Shown here: one piece after another, positions 34,609 to 43,877 of the stretch | How positions within the stretch are numbered: the first letter of the stretch is position 1 | Layout of the letters: each line of letters starts with the position of its first letter | NCBI RefSeq assembly: GCF_020731285.1 | Contig: NZ_JAJFOW010000028.1 | Location: 1 to 64,000 of the forward strand | Origin: Cohnella baijiui | GTDB taxonomy: Bacteria > Bacillota > Bacilli > Paenibacillales > Paenibacillaceae | Direction: 5' to 3' | Length of the DNA: 64,000 nucleotides | Notes under the pieces: model-generated | Told to the model about the DNA's origin: nothing | Seen by the model: the letters and a program-made list of their open reading frames with translations, nothing else | The model's database searches: none | Position numbers and translations under genes: made by a program

Positions 34609-35169
34609 TTACGCTTGGCCTTCCTGCTCCAACGCTTCCTGAACCGCTTCCCGCTCCGCCTGCTTGCGGTGGGCGATGCGGCTGGAAGCCGCCGCGGCAA
34701 TCGCGCCGACGATGTCGTCGAGGAACGTATGGCAGTCCCGACCGTTTTTCTCGTTCAGCTTCTTAAGCACGCCGGGCTTGAACTTGTCGACGTAGCCGAA
34801 GTTGGTGAAGCCGATGCTTCCGTATACGTTGACGATGCTGAGCGCGAGCACCTCGTCGCACCCGTACAAGCCTTCGTCGTTTTTGATCATATCCTGCAGC
34901 GGCGGAAGGAGCTTGCCTTCCTCCGCCAGCATATCGAGCTGAATGCCGGTCAGAATCGCATTCTGCACTTCGCGCTTGGACAAAACGGCTTCCACGTTGA
35001 CGACGCACTCGTCCAAGGTCAGCTCCGGAAAATAATCCTTCTGGAGCAGCATGACGAGCTGCCCGATCTGCTCCTTGGATACGCCGCGCTTGGTCAGCCA
35101 CTCTTGGGTGGCGTTCGCCACCACTTTGCTGTTGAGCCGGTAAACGCCTGGATTGGACAATGTCAGCAC
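34609..35169 (-). CDS. yutG: phosphatidylglycerophosphatase A family protein YutG
   Basis: A 186-residue protein of the PgpA/YutG family, which in other bacteria dephosphorylates phosphatidylglycerol phosphate. Bacillus YutG proteins are soluble-looking relatives. Recognisable segments: LTKRGVSKEQIGQLVMLLQK, YFPELTLDECVVNVEAVLSK, FTNFGYVDKFKPGVLKKLNE and GRDCHTFLDDIVGAIAAAAS. The acidic FLDD is the likely metal site. The start is at 35169 behind AAAGAGGTG. Confidence 0.85.
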   Translation of the reverse strand: MLTLSNPGVYRLNSKVVANATQEWLTKRGVSKEQIGQLVMLLQKDYFPELTLDECVVNVEAVLSKREVQNAILTGIQLDMLAEEGKLLPPLQDMIKNDEGLYGCDEVLALSIVNVYGSIGFTNFGYVDKFKPGVLKKLNEKNGRDCHTFLDDIVGAIAAAASSRIAHRKQAEREAVQEALEQEGQA

Positions 35170-35374
35170 CTCTTTCTTTGCATCCGTTCATGGAATCCGC
35201 GCCGAACCCGGCTCCCTCGCTAGTATATTCTCCGGGCCGGCGAATAAGTCGATTCCAAACTTGACGGCCGCCCGCGGGACAAACCGTACATAAAAGCCCG
35301 GGGGGCTCGTATACATAGTACTACAAATCGGGGGAAGGGAAAAACCAAGCTCCCCCGCACGGGAGGAATCGTTC

Positions 35375-36463
35375 ATGATCGCAAGCGCCGTACGCAGACG
35401 TTCCGCCAAACTGATCGCCTCCGCAGGCCTGGTCCTGCTCATCGCGGGATGCAGCTTCGCGGGACAGCAGGGGAAGGGCTCGGATCCGATCGACCAGCCT
35501 CCTGCAGACGTAGAATCGCAGATGCTCCAGCAGACGGAACAAGCCGCGGCTTCGGCTTCATCCGTCGCCATCGCCGACGGGCTGACGGTGTATCTGCAAG
35601 ACCGCCACGGATTTGTCGCCCCGATGACGCTCAGCCAGCCTCAGGCCGATGACGGCAAGACGTCCCGGTCGCCGGAAGAGACCGCGATCGCCTGGATGAC
35701 CGCCGATCCGAAGCTGGCCATGCAGCTGCCGCCCGGCTTCACGCCCATTCTGCCGCAGGGCACGAAGATCAAGGCCGTGCGCAAGGATCTGGCGAACGGC
35801 GTCGTCACGATCGACTTCGCTTCGCCGCTGCCGACCATCGCCGCATCGCAGGAGCGCAAGGTCGTCGAAGCGCTCGTCTGGACGATGACGGAGCTGCCAG
35901 GCGTGGAGAAAGTCCGGCTGGAACTGGACGGCAAGCCGCTGACCTCGCTGCCGTCGGGGCTGCCGATCGCAAGCGTCCTGACGCGGGACATGGGCATCAA
36001 CCTCGAGCAGGCCGCAGGAGTGAAGGCCAGCCGCTCGATGGCCGTCACGCTGTACTTCTCCGCCAAGACGGCCGAAGGGGAAGGCTACTTCGTCCCCGTC
36101 ACCCGTCTCGTCGACCGCCAGCCGGACCGGGCGCGCGCCGCGCTGAACGAGCTGATCAAAGGGCCCAGCGACACGAAGAAGCTGGAGCCGGTTCTCGTGT
36201 CGGACACGTCCGTCGAACAGCTGAGCGTCCTGTCCGACACGGTCGTCGTCAAGCTTCAGGAAAAGGGTTGGGTGCCGAAAGCGCCCGTGCCGGAAGTGCC
36301 GGCCGACATGATGCAGGCGCTTGTCCTGACGATGACCGAAGCGACTAAGGCGCCGAAGGTGCAGCTCGCCCTGAACGGCAACACCGAGCTGCTGGACACG
36401 GACAACCGGTCCTACGCGCAGCCCGTTACCCGTCCGACGCAGATCAACGCGCTTGCAAGATAA
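35375..36463 (+). CDS. gerM: GerMN domain sporulation/germination lipoprotein GerM
   Basis: A 362-residue lipoprotein (lipobox LIAGC, Cys26) with two GerMN domains, roughly residues 70-205 and 220-345, each ending in the VVxAxVxTMTE... pattern (VVEALVWTMTELPGVEKVRL; MMQALVLTMTEATKAPKVQL). GerM helps anchor the mother cell-forespore channel and is needed for spore cortex formation and germination in B. subtilis. GGAGGAAT precedes ATG 35375. It is part of the ancestral gerM-rph-rdgB order, here interrupted by the gerABC operon on the other strand. Confidence 0.92.
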   Translation: MIASAVRRRSAKLIASAGLVLLIAGCSFAGQQGKGSDPIDQPPADVESQMLQQTEQAAASASSVAIADGLTVYLQDRHGFVAPMTLSQPQADDGKTSRSPEETAIAWMTADPKLAMQLPPGFTPILPQGTKIKAVRKDLANGVVTIDFASPLPTIAASQERKVVEALVWTMTELPGVEKVRLELDGKPLTSLPSGLPIASVLTRDMGINLEQAAGVKASRSMAVTLYFSAKTAEGEGYFVPVTRLVDRQPDRARAALNELIKGPSDTKKLEPVLVSDTSVEQLSVLSDTVVVKLQEKGWVPKAPVPEVPADMMQALVLTMTEATKAPKVQLALNGNTELLDTDNRSYAQPVTRPTQINALAR

Positions 36464-36474
36464 CGGCGAGGCGC

Positions 36475-37578
36475 CTAACGGATCAATCCCGTCCCCTGAA
36501 TCTTGACGTCCGTCCGAACTTCGAATTTGACCCGGGGATAAAGCTCCTTCCATTTCTCCCACGTGCTCGGACGCCCATAGTGGTTCGCGAGGTAGTGAAG
36601 GCCGAACCCGTAGGGATCGATGTTCTGGTCGCGGATCTTCTCCAGCAGCTCGACCGTTTTTTCCGAGAAATAGCGTCCCAATTTCCGCTCCAAGCCGTCC
36701 CAGTCCCGTTCCAGCAGGCGCGGCGGGCTCTGCTCGAGAAAGCCCGTCGCGCGGACGTGGAGCACGACCTTCGGAATTCCGCCGTCCGCGACGCTGACCC
36801 GGCTCCTAACTTTGGTGACCGCCATGACGAGCCGGCCTTCGGCGGTCGGCATGGCCAAAACCGACTTGCGAATGTCGTTGGCCGTCATATTGTAGATCTG
36901 CGTCTCTTCCGGACTGAGGATGAGGCGTATTTTTTCTTTGTCCAGCAATGCCACGCGGTTGATCTGATAGGCGTGCTGCACGCTGCGGACGACCGGCAGG
37001 ACGGGATCGAGGCCGGTTTCGTATTCGCGGCGGTACAGATCGAACAAATACTCCGTGACCGTATCCGAAGCTTCCGTGCCTTCGTTCCCGAATGTGAGGA
37101 ACAGCGCGTTGCCGGGGTAGCGTTCGGACAACGGCTTGGTTTCCAAAATCGACGAAGCGTCGGGGTCGCCGATCATGACGTTCGAGACGCCCTGGATATC
37201 GCGCCTGCGGGCGAGCCACTCCATGACTTCCTGGAATCCCTTTTGCTCGAGCATCTCCCTGCCGAACACGAACTCGCGGCAGTGGCCGAATTCGAGCTCT
37301 TTGTCCACGTTGGCCTTCAAATGCCGGACGGCTTCCGCGACGGAGGCCGCGTCCATCGTCTCCACCTGGGTATGCGAGGCGCCGGCTTCGAGTTTGGAGG
37401 ACGTGAGCGCGAGACGGAGCGTGACGCGATAGGGCTTGGCCGGATTGTCCGCGACATCGAAGCCGGCAGACACGACGAAGAACCGCTTGTCGATGTCCTT
37501 CAGCTGGCAGCCGCCGAGCGGCAGCAGCGACCACGAGAACGACGCGAGGAGCAGCAGGCGGATGCCGGCGCGTTTCAT
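36475..37578 (-). CDS. GerC-type germination receptor lipoprotein
   Basis: A 367-residue Ger(x)C subunit of a nutrient germinant receptor in the spore inner membrane. It has a lipobox LGGCQ (Cys24), followed by the family's DIDKRFFVVSAGFDVAD. A conserved middle part is CREFVFGREMLEQKGFQEVM and VSNVMIGDPDASSILE, and the C-terminal domain contains TVELLEKIRDQNIDPYGFGL. The ATG overlaps the GerB gene by 4 bp. It is the last gene of the operon and ends 11 bp from the convergent gerM stop, with no clear terminator between. Confidence 0.93.
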   Translation of the reverse strand: MKRAGIRLLLLASFSWSLLPLGGCQLKDIDKRFFVVSAGFDVADNPAKPYRVTLRLALTSSKLEAGASHTQVETMDAASVAEAVRHLKANVDKELEFGHCREFVFGREMLEQKGFQEVMEWLARRRDIQGVSNVMIGDPDASSILETKPLSERYPGNALFLTFGNEGTEASDTVTEYLFDLYRREYETGLDPVLPVVRSVQHAYQINRVALLDKEKIRLILSPEETQIYNMTANDIRKSVLAMPTAEGRLVMAVTKVRSRVSVADGGIPKVVLHVRATGFLEQSPPRLLERDWDGLERKLGRYFSEKTVELLEKIRDQNIDPYGFGLHYLANHYGRPSTWEKWKELYPRVKFEVRTDVKIQGTGLIR

Positions 37579-38732
37579 GGCCCCGGCACCCCGTTGGCGT
37601 TTTTGGTCGGCGGACGGGGGTCGGGACGCCTGCGGACGCCTTTGCGTTCCAGGCAGGCGAACAGGATCACCAGAAGAAGCAGTAGCAGCTCGATGAAATA
37701 GCGGCCGATGAGCCAGAGTTCGCTTACCATCTGGTTGCGCAGGTCGTTCATCATATAGGCGTACCCGAACGTGCAGACGGCGAAGACCGTGCAGATGTAC
37801 CAATTGATCCGGGGCACTTCCGGCTGTTCGGGACGCGGCGGGTAGCGCCGCGTGCATGCTTTGACGAATTCCATGGCCGTGTGCCACGTATTCATCACGA
37901 ACAGCAGCGACAGCAGGGTATACAACAGGAGGAACAAGTACAATACGCGCTGGATAAATCCGTACTTCATGATCAGGCAGTCCATCGTGACGCTCCACAA
38001 ATACAGATAGTTGCCCACCGCTTGCGTCCCGTGGAAGCCGATCGGCACGAAGAAGGAGACGAGCAGAAAAAAGCTGCAAAACACCGGGATGATCCAGAGG
38101 TGCTTGTAGCGGTGGCCGCGTTCCGTCAGCCGGTTGAACAGCGTCACGTTCAAGTAGCCCGAGAAGACGAACGTGGCCGCGAAAAACGGGACGACGGAAG
38201 GCGGCTCCGTGATCCGGCCGGCCACGACGCGGATCGCGTCCCAGTCGAGCCAAGGGCTTAAGATGGCTTTGAACATAATCCAGAAGATCACCGGCGAGCT
38301 GAGGATAAGCAGCATCTCTTGGGTGAACTGGACGGAGCGGGAGCACCGGCTGGCGGCCCAGATGCATGCGGCCGACATGATCGCCAAGTTGATATAGGGG
38401 CTCGTCTCGGGGTTGAAAAACAATCCGATCGTATTCGAGTAAGAATAGAGGACGATGATGCCTCCGGTCGCCCAGGCGAAGGCGCCGAGCAGATTCAGCG
38501 CGATCCCGAGCCAACGGGGCAGAAACCGTTTGTAAAGCTCGGGGAGGCCCATGCCGGGGAAGCGCTGAAAGCAGAACGACGTCACGCAGGCGAACAGCGT
38601 GCCGGAAACGATCGCGATAGGCATCGCCGACACGGCGCCGTTGAACCGGTGGCTGATGAGCATCGAAGGCACGAGCACCATGATGTTCATCATGCCGACG
38701 TAGATGACATGGTAATAGAAGAAACGGACCAT
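37575..38732 (-). CDS. GerB-type germination receptor, amino acid permease-like
   Basis: A 385-residue polytopic membrane protein of the spore germination permease (GerB) family, with about ten membrane segments. GerB subunits belong to the APC superfamily and are thought to bind the germinant. Typical segments: YHVIYVGMMNIMVLVPSMLI, FFNPETSPYINLAIMSAACI and ILSSPVIFWIMFKAILSPWL. The hydrophilic tail (RRRPDPRPPTKNANGVPGP) is short. It starts 7 bp after the GerA gene and overlaps GerC by 4 bp. Confidence 0.93.
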   Translation of the reverse strand: MVRFFYYHVIYVGMMNIMVLVPSMLISHRFNGAVSAMPIAIVSGTLFACVTSFCFQRFPGMGLPELYKRFLPRWLGIALNLLGAFAWATGGIIVLYSYSNTIGLFFNPETSPYINLAIMSAACIWAASRCSRSVQFTQEMLLILSSPVIFWIMFKAILSPWLDWDAIRVVAGRITEPPSVVPFFAATFVFSGYLNVTLFNRLTERGHRYKHLWIIPVFCSFFLLVSFFVPIGFHGTQAVGNYLYLWSVTMDCLIMKYGFIQRVLYLFLLLYTLLSLLFVMNTWHTAMEFVKACTRRYPPRPEQPEVPRINWYICTVFAVCTFGYAYMMNDLRNQMVSELWLIGRYFIELLLLLLVILFACLERKGVRRRPDPRPPTKNANGVPGP

Positions 38733-38738
38733 CCGAAT

Positions 38739-40085
38739 TCATCCCGCTTTCTGAGGTTTGGTCTGATCTTTCCCCGCATGCTTCTTGGCGTTCATGAACA
38801 AGGCGAAGTATGGCTCGCCGAAGCTGCGCATGTTGCACAGATAGACGATCAGCATGAACAGCGTGACGACGACGCCGATCAGACCGGAAAAAATGGAGAC
38901 GGCGACGAACACGTACTTGATGATGCGAATGAAGTAGCTGAACGTCGAGTTCGGAATGACGAAATTCGAGATCGCGACGACGGACGTGACGATGATCATG
39001 ATGCTGCTGACGAGACCGGCCTGCTGTGCGGCTTGGCCGAGGATCAAGCCTCCGACGGTTGCGGCGGTCGAGCCGACGAACCGGGGCAGTCGGATACTGG
39101 CTTCGATCAGCGCCTCGATCATAAAGAGCATAATGAGTACCTCGATGAAGGACGGGTACGGGACAGCCGCCCGGCTGCCGTCGATCGAGAAGGCGAGCTG
39201 AACGCGGAACACTTCCGGGTTGTAGGAGACGATGGAGATGTACAGCGCCGGCAGCGTGAGGGTGAGCAGCATGGAGATATAACGCAGCACGATCAAAAAG
39301 CGGCTCATCCAGAACGGCTCGTAATAGTCGTCCATTGCGCTCAAAAAGTCGAAAAAGCGGACGGGCATCAGCAGCGCGAAGCGGCTGCCGTCCAGCATGA
39401 CGACGATCTTGCCTTTGTTCAGGTGCATGACGGTCCGGTCGGGCCGCTCGGTGAGGAGGATGACCGGAAACAAACGGTGCCGATTGTGCGACATGAGCTT
39501 GGCCAGCTGTCCCGCGCCGAGAATCAGGTTTTTGCCGACTTTGTCGAGCTGAGTGCGTACCTCCTTCACCGTGTCCCGGTTCGCCTTTTCCCGGTCGTAC
39601 AGGATCATGATGCGCGATTGCGAAGCGATATTGTCTTTCTGATGCCATTCTACGGACAGCGTCGTCGAATTGTAGACGGTGCGTACCAGGTTCAAATTGA
39701 GGTCGAGATCCTCCGTATAGGCGGACTGAGGGCCTTGCAGGGACGCTTCGACCTCCGTCGGATCCGGCTTCGTCTGCATTCTGCGCACCGCGCCGAAGGC
39801 GAAGACTTCCCCTTCGTACTCCAGCAGCGCGCAGCCTTTGAGCAGCATCGATGCCCATTCGTCCGGCTTGTCGGCATGGATGAAGGCCAGGTCGGCACGG
39901 AGCATGCGCCGGAATTCGTCGGGATCGAACCGATAGGAGAAGGGAACGAGGATGCCATTTTTGACCTGATTGATGTCGCACATGCCGGGGAAGAAGCAGA
40001 ACTCCATTTTCGTGTAGCCGTTGTCCATCGTTTCGGAGATCAGATCATCTGGATTGCCCAGCTTGTTTTTGACTTCTTTGAGCAA
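38739..40085 (-). CDS. GerA-type spore germination protein
   Basis: A 448-residue GerA subunit. A cytosolic N-terminal region of about 240 residues (LGNPDDLISETM, IHADKPDEWASMLLKGCALL) is followed by four or five membrane segments carrying the family signatures PALYISIVSYNPEVFRVQL, PYPSFIEVLIMLFMIEALIE and VGGLILGQAAQQAGLVSSIM. The start is taken as TTG 40085 because GGGAGGG lies 9 nt upstream. ATGs at 40112 and 40106 are in frame but lack a ribosome site and would add 7-9 residues. It is the first gene of gerA-gerB-gerC, so a complete receptor operon is present. Confidence 0.93.
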   Translation of the reverse strand: MLKEVKNKLGNPDDLISETMDNGYTKMEFCFFPGMCDINQVKNGILVPFSYRFDPDEFRRMLRADLAFIHADKPDEWASMLLKGCALLEYEGEVFAFGAVRRMQTKPDPTEVEASLQGPQSAYTEDLDLNLNLVRTVYNSTTLSVEWHQKDNIASQSRIMILYDREKANRDTVKEVRTQLDKVGKNLILGAGQLAKLMSHNRHRLFPVILLTERPDRTVMHLNKGKIVVMLDGSRFALLMPVRFFDFLSAMDDYYEPFWMSRFLIVLRYISMLLTLTLPALYISIVSYNPEVFRVQLAFSIDGSRAAVPYPSFIEVLIMLFMIEALIEASIRLPRFVGSTAATVGGLILGQAAQQAGLVSSIMIIVTSVVAISNFVIPNSTFSYFIRIIKYVFVAVSIFSGLIGVVVTLFMLIVYLCNMRSFGEPYFALFMNAKKHAGKDQTKPQKAG

Positions 40086-40259
40086 TTTCCCTTCCCTCCC
40101 TTCCATTTCCATTCGGCTTTTAGATTGCCCGGATTGGCTCCCGTCATACGGAAGCATGCGGAGGGCCCGGATCGGGGATGCTTTTGGGCGAGGACTTTGG
40201 TAAAATGGGAAAGGTTTGAGGCCGCAAGAGCGGCCGGCGATTTCGGAGGAGGAACATCC

Positions 40260-41006
40260 ATGAGAACGGACGGAAGAAACGCAAGCGACCTGCGGCCCTT
40301 TGCCGTGACGCTTCATCCCAATAAATACGCCGAGGGCTCGGTGCTCATCGAAATGGGAGACACCAAAGTGCTGTGTACCGCGACGGTGGACGAGAAGGTG
40401 CCCCCATTCCTGAAGGGTCAGGGCAAAGGGTGGGTAACCGCGGAGTACGCGATGCTGCCGCGAGCGACGCAGACGCGCAACCAGCGGGAGTCCGTCAAAG
40501 GCAAGCAAGTCGGCCGGACGATGGAAATCCAGCGGCTGATCGGCCGCGCTCTCCGCTCCGTTGTGAACCTCGAAGCGCTGGGCGAACGTACGATTACGCT
40601 GGATTGCGACGTGCTGCAAGCGGACGGAGGGACCCGCACGACGTCGATCACCGGCGCGTTTATCGCGCTGGCGCTGGCGGTACATAAGCTGTCGGCGGGC
40701 GCGGGCTTTGCGACCTATCCGATCACGGACTATCTTGCGTCGATCAGCGTCGGCTCGCTCCAGGGCGAGACGCTGCTCGATCTGAACTATGCGGAAGACT
40801 CGAAGGCGAAGGTCGACATGAACGTGGTCATGACGGGCGCCGGCGCCTTCGTCGAAATCCAGGGGACCGGCGAAGAGGCGCCGTTCCAGCGGCACGAGCT
40901 GGACGACATGCTGCGGCTCGCCGAAGACGGCATCCGCCGACTGATCGCGATGCAGCGGGAGACGCTGGGCGAGGCGGGGACGCGGATCGGGACGGCCCGC
41001 GTATGA
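40260..41006 (+). CDS. rph: ribonuclease PH
   Basis: RNase PH is the phosphorolytic 3'-5' exoribonuclease that trims tRNA 3' ends. The 248-residue protein has the family start RTDGRNASDLRPFAVTLHPN, the motif AEYAMLPRATQTRNQRESVK, DCDVLQADGGTRTTSITGAF and MNVVMTGAGAFVEIQGTGEE. GGAGGAGG precedes ATG 40260. It overlaps the pyrophosphatase gene by 4 bp. Confidence 0.97.
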   Translation: MRTDGRNASDLRPFAVTLHPNKYAEGSVLIEMGDTKVLCTATVDEKVPPFLKGQGKGWVTAEYAMLPRATQTRNQRESVKGKQVGRTMEIQRLIGRALRSVVNLEALGERTITLDCDVLQADGGTRTTSITGAFIALALAVHKLSAGAGFATYPITDYLASISVGSLQGETLLDLNYAEDSKAKVDMNVVMTGAGAFVEIQGTGEEAPFQRHELDDMLRLAEDGIRRLIAMQRETLGEAGTRIGTARV

Positions 41007-41638
41007 TCCGGGCCGGCGAGACGCTGCTCGTCGCGACGCGCAACCGGGGCAAAACGAACGAATTCCGCGCCGCGTTCGCCCCGCTCGGCATCGAGGTGCG
41101 GGACCTGAACGAGGCGCCGGAGGCGATCCCAGACATCGTCGAGGACGGGGAGACGTTCGCGGACAACGCGCTGATCAAGGCGCGCATCGTCTCCGAAGCG
41201 ACCGGGCTGCCCACGCTCGCGGACGATTCGGGGCTCTGCGTCGACGCGCTCGGAGGCGCGCCCGGCGTCTATTCGGCGAGGTACGCCGGCGCAGGCGCGT
41301 CCGACGCGGACAACAACGCCAAGCTGCTCCGCGAGCTGGCGGCCACAGGCTTGACGCCGCCAGACGAGGCGGCAGCGGCCGGCGCTCCCGACGCGCTGAG
41401 CGCCGCCCGCTTCGTGAGCGCGCTCGTCTTGTACGCGCCGGGCGGCGAGACAAAGACGGCGGAGGGCGACGTCCGCGGATTTATTCTCCCTACGCCGCGT
41501 GGCGAAGGCGGGTTCGGCTACGACCCGCTGTTCTGGCTGCCGAACTACGGCCGCACGATGGCGGAGCTCTCGACAGAGGAAAAAAACGCCGTCAGCCATC
41601 GCGGCGAGGCGCTCCGCCGCCTGCTCGCCCGGCTGTAG
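41003..41638 (+). CDS. rdgB: XTP/dITP diphosphatase (RdgB/HAM1 family)
   Basis: This enzyme hydrolyses XTP, ITP and dITP to keep deaminated purines out of nucleic acids. The 211-residue protein has LLVATRNRGKTNEFRAAF, the metal-binding LADDSGLCVDALGGAPGVYS, EGGFGYDPLFWLP and EEKNAVSHRGEALR. Its ATGA overlap with rph matches the rph-ysnA coupling in Bacillus. A strong terminator follows at 41664. Confidence 0.96.
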   Translation: MIRAGETLLVATRNRGKTNEFRAAFAPLGIEVRDLNEAPEAIPDIVEDGETFADNALIKARIVSEATGLPTLADDSGLCVDALGGAPGVYSARYAGAGASDADNNAKLLRELAATGLTPPDEAAAAGAPDALSAARFVSALVLYAPGGETKTAEGDVRGFILPTPRGEGGFGYDPLFWLPNYGRTMAELSTEEKNAVSHRGEALRRLLARL

Positions 41639-41663
41639 GACAAGCTTCGAATACGATTTGTGA

Positions 41664-41703
41664 ACACCCTACAATCCTTAAGAATTGTAGGGTGTTTTTT
41701 TTG
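41664..41703 (+). terminator. terminator of rph-rdgB
   Basis: ACACCCTACAAT pairs exactly with ATTGTAGGGTG, followed by eight Ts. Confidence 0.92.
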
Positions 41704-41752
41704 GTCATTCAGAATGTAGAAGTTTTACCCCTGTCCATATCTGTATGACCTC

Positions 41753-41803
41753 CGATAAAAATGTGCCGCCGTCCGGGAAGACGGCAAAACCGTTTTTACT
41801 TGG
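41753..41803. repeat. hairpin repeat element, copy 2
   Basis: CGATAAAAATGTGCCGCC, a GTC...GAC stem and CCGTTTTTACTTGG closely match the element at 9615-9668, including bases outside the stem. Here it lies after a full terminator and upstream of a plus-strand operon, so termination of rph-rdgB is not its evident job. Confidence 0.6.
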
Positions 41804-41911
41804 AACGGGACCGTTGCAAAGTATCATTTTTCGTTGCCCAGGCAAATTTTAATGGCGCTTTCAAACCGATACACTTAGGTCAAACAGCATCGTTGCACAG
41901 GAGGAATGAAC

Positions 41912-42871
41912 GTGGCGCACCTCACCGCGAATACCGAGCACGACATCCCCGCCAAGCCGTCCGGCGGCCCCTGGATCCGGTTTTTCCGGCAATGGGACAT
42001 GCAGCTCATGGTATGGCCCGGCCTGCTCTTGATTTTCGTCTTCAGCTACATCCCGATGTACGGCATCCTGACCGCTTTCAAGGATTACAACATTCTGAAA
42101 GGGTTTGCGGACAGCCCCTGGGTCGGCTTCAAGCACTTCGAGGCGTTTTTTTCCAACCCCGACTTCGGCCACGTCATGCGCAACACGATCATCATCGCGC
42201 TGCTTAAGCTCGCGATCGGCTTTCCCGCCCCGATCCTCCTGGCGCTCATGCTGAACGAAGTCCGCCACGCCTTTTTCAAGCGGTTCGTCCAGAGCGTGAC
42301 GTATTTGCCTTACTTTCTCTCGTGGGTCATCGTCGCGGGCATCGTCATCTCGATCCTCTCGGTGGACAACGGCAGCGTCAACATGGCGCTGCGCGGGCTC
42401 GGCCTGATCGACAATCCGATCAATTTCCTCTCCATTCCGTCCTATTTCTGGACGATCCTCATCACGACGAACGTGTGGAAGGAGGTCGGCTTCGGCTCGA
42501 TCGTCTTTCTCGCGGCGATCGCCGGCATCGACCCCAACCTGTACGAAGCGGCGGAAATGGACGGCGCGAGCAAGTTTAAGCAAATCTTTCTCATCACGCT
42601 GCCTTCGATTTTGCCCGTCATCGCCATCTTCTTCATCCTGGCGATCGGCAATTTGCTGAACGCCGGCTTCGAGGACATCCTGCTGCTCGCAAAAAACCCG
42701 CTCCTGCGCGGCGTATCGGACGTCATCGACACGTACGTGTACCGGATCGGCATCGAAAACATGCGCTACTCCTTCGCCACCGCGATCGGTTTGTTCAAAG
42801 CCGTCATCAGCGTGCTGCTGCTCGTCGTCGCGAACCAACTGGCTCGCCGATCCGGCAACAGCCTGTGGTAA
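41912..42871 (+). CDS. carbohydrate ABC transporter permease, LplB family
   Basis: A 319-residue membrane permease with six segments of the LplB/YteP type: MVWPGLLLIFVFSYIPMYGI, then FLSWVIVAGIVISIL. The EAA loop for contact with the ATPase is YEAAEMDGASKFKQIFLITL. The start is GTG 41912 with AGGAGG 7 nt upstream; ATG 41906 in the same frame is too close to that ribosome site. It is the first gene of the importer operon. No ATPase is encoded, as usual for systems that share an MsmX-type ATPase. Confidence 0.92.
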   Translation: MAHLTANTEHDIPAKPSGGPWIRFFRQWDMQLMVWPGLLLIFVFSYIPMYGILTAFKDYNILKGFADSPWVGFKHFEAFFSNPDFGHVMRNTIIIALLKLAIGFPAPILLALMLNEVRHAFFKRFVQSVTYLPYFLSWVIVAGIVISILSVDNGSVNMALRGLGLIDNPINFLSIPSYFWTILITTNVWKEVGFGSIVFLAAIAGIDPNLYEAAEMDGASKFKQIFLITLPSILPVIAIFFILAIGNLLNAGFEDILLLAKNPLLRGVSDVIDTYVYRIGIENMRYSFATAIGLFKAVISVLLLVVANQLARRSGNSLW

Positions 42872-42903
42872 GACCGCATCATGGAACCGGGAGGACCTAA
42901 CGA

Positions 42904-43800
42904 ATGCACAGACTGACCGCCGGAGACCGGACGATGACGATCGTCATCTACGCGCTGCTCTCGCTTTTGACCTTCACGACGTTTTATCCGTTCTGGAATG
43001 CGCTCGTCATCTCCTTCAACGCCGGCCAGGACACGGCGATGGGCGGGGTCACCTTCTGGCCCCGCGCGTTTACGCTGGAAAACTACGACATCATCTTCAA
43101 GGACAACCGGTTGCTCGGGGCGTTCGGCATCTCGGTCGCCAAAACCGTCGTCGGCACGGTCGCCTCGATTCTGGCCACGGCGGTCTTCTCCTACGGCATG
43201 ACGCTTCCGGGCCTGATCGGGCGCAAGTACTACATGATCTTCTGCATGCTCACGCTCTACTTCGGCGGCGGTCTCATCCCGACCTACCTGCTGATTCGGG
43301 ATCTTCATTTGATGAATACGTTCCTCGTCTACATCGTCCCGGTGCTCATCAACGTGTGGAACATGATCATCTTCCGCACCTTCTTCAAAGGTTTGCCCGA
43401 AGGGTTGCAGGAGGCCGCCAAAATCGACGGCGCCGGCAACTGGGGCACCCTCTTCCGCATCGTGCTTCCGCTTTCGGGACCTGTCATCGCGACGCTTTCC
43501 CTGTTTACGGCCGTGACCCAATGGAACGAATGGTTCTACGCCAGCATCTACATCGAGAATGTGCGCCTGCTGCCGATCCAGACGATTCTCCGGCAAATTC
43601 TGAACTCCAACATCGTCACGGAGAACGTCTCCGCGCTTGACGCCGGCGCTCAGGCCGCCCTCGGCAAGATGCAGAAGGTCACGAGCAAATCGCTTTCGAT
43701 GGCGGTCATGATGGTCGCGACACTGCCGATCGTATGCGTCTACCCGTTCGTCCAGCGGCATTTCGTCAAAGGGGTGCTCGTCGGTTCGCTGAAGGAGTAA
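42904..43800 (+). CDS. carbohydrate ABC transporter permease, LplC/YtcP family
   Basis: A 298-residue second permease. It has six membrane segments, the start TIVIYALLSLLTFTTFYPFW, GGVTFWPRAFTLENYDIIF and the EAA loop QEAAKIDGAGNWGTLFRIVL. Its C-terminus ends in the typical FVQRHFVKGVLVGSLKE. It lies 32 bp after the first permease with GGGAGGA before ATG 42904, and forms a heterodimer with it. Confidence 0.92.
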   Translation: MHRLTAGDRTMTIVIYALLSLLTFTTFYPFWNALVISFNAGQDTAMGGVTFWPRAFTLENYDIIFKDNRLLGAFGISVAKTVVGTVASILATAVFSYGMTLPGLIGRKYYMIFCMLTLYFGGGLIPTYLLIRDLHLMNTFLVYIVPVLINVWNMIIFRTFFKGLPEGLQEAAKIDGAGNWGTLFRIVLPLSGPVIATLSLFTAVTQWNEWFYASIYIENVRLLPIQTILRQILNSNIVTENVSALDAGAQAALGKMQKVTSKSLSMAVMMVATLPIVCVYPFVQRHFVKGVLVGSLKE

Positions 43801-43877
43801 GACGTTTTTCCCCCGGGTTTAGAGCATTTTGCTTGAACCATAGATTATACTTATTTTTTGAGAGGGGCATGACCTGG

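Noticed and set aside
37579..39981. A long N-terminal extension of the GerC gene through gerB and gerA
   Set aside because: The GerC lipoprotein signal starts at 37578 and overlaps gerB by 4 bp, as usual in ger operons.
38319..40259. A long extension of RNase PH reading back opposite gerA-gerB
   Set aside because: RNase PH is about 250 residues; the GGAGGAGG site fixes ATG 40260.
41753..41803. The second hairpin element as the terminator of rph-rdgB
   Set aside because: A stronger terminator with eight Ts lies 50 bp earlier at 41664-41703.
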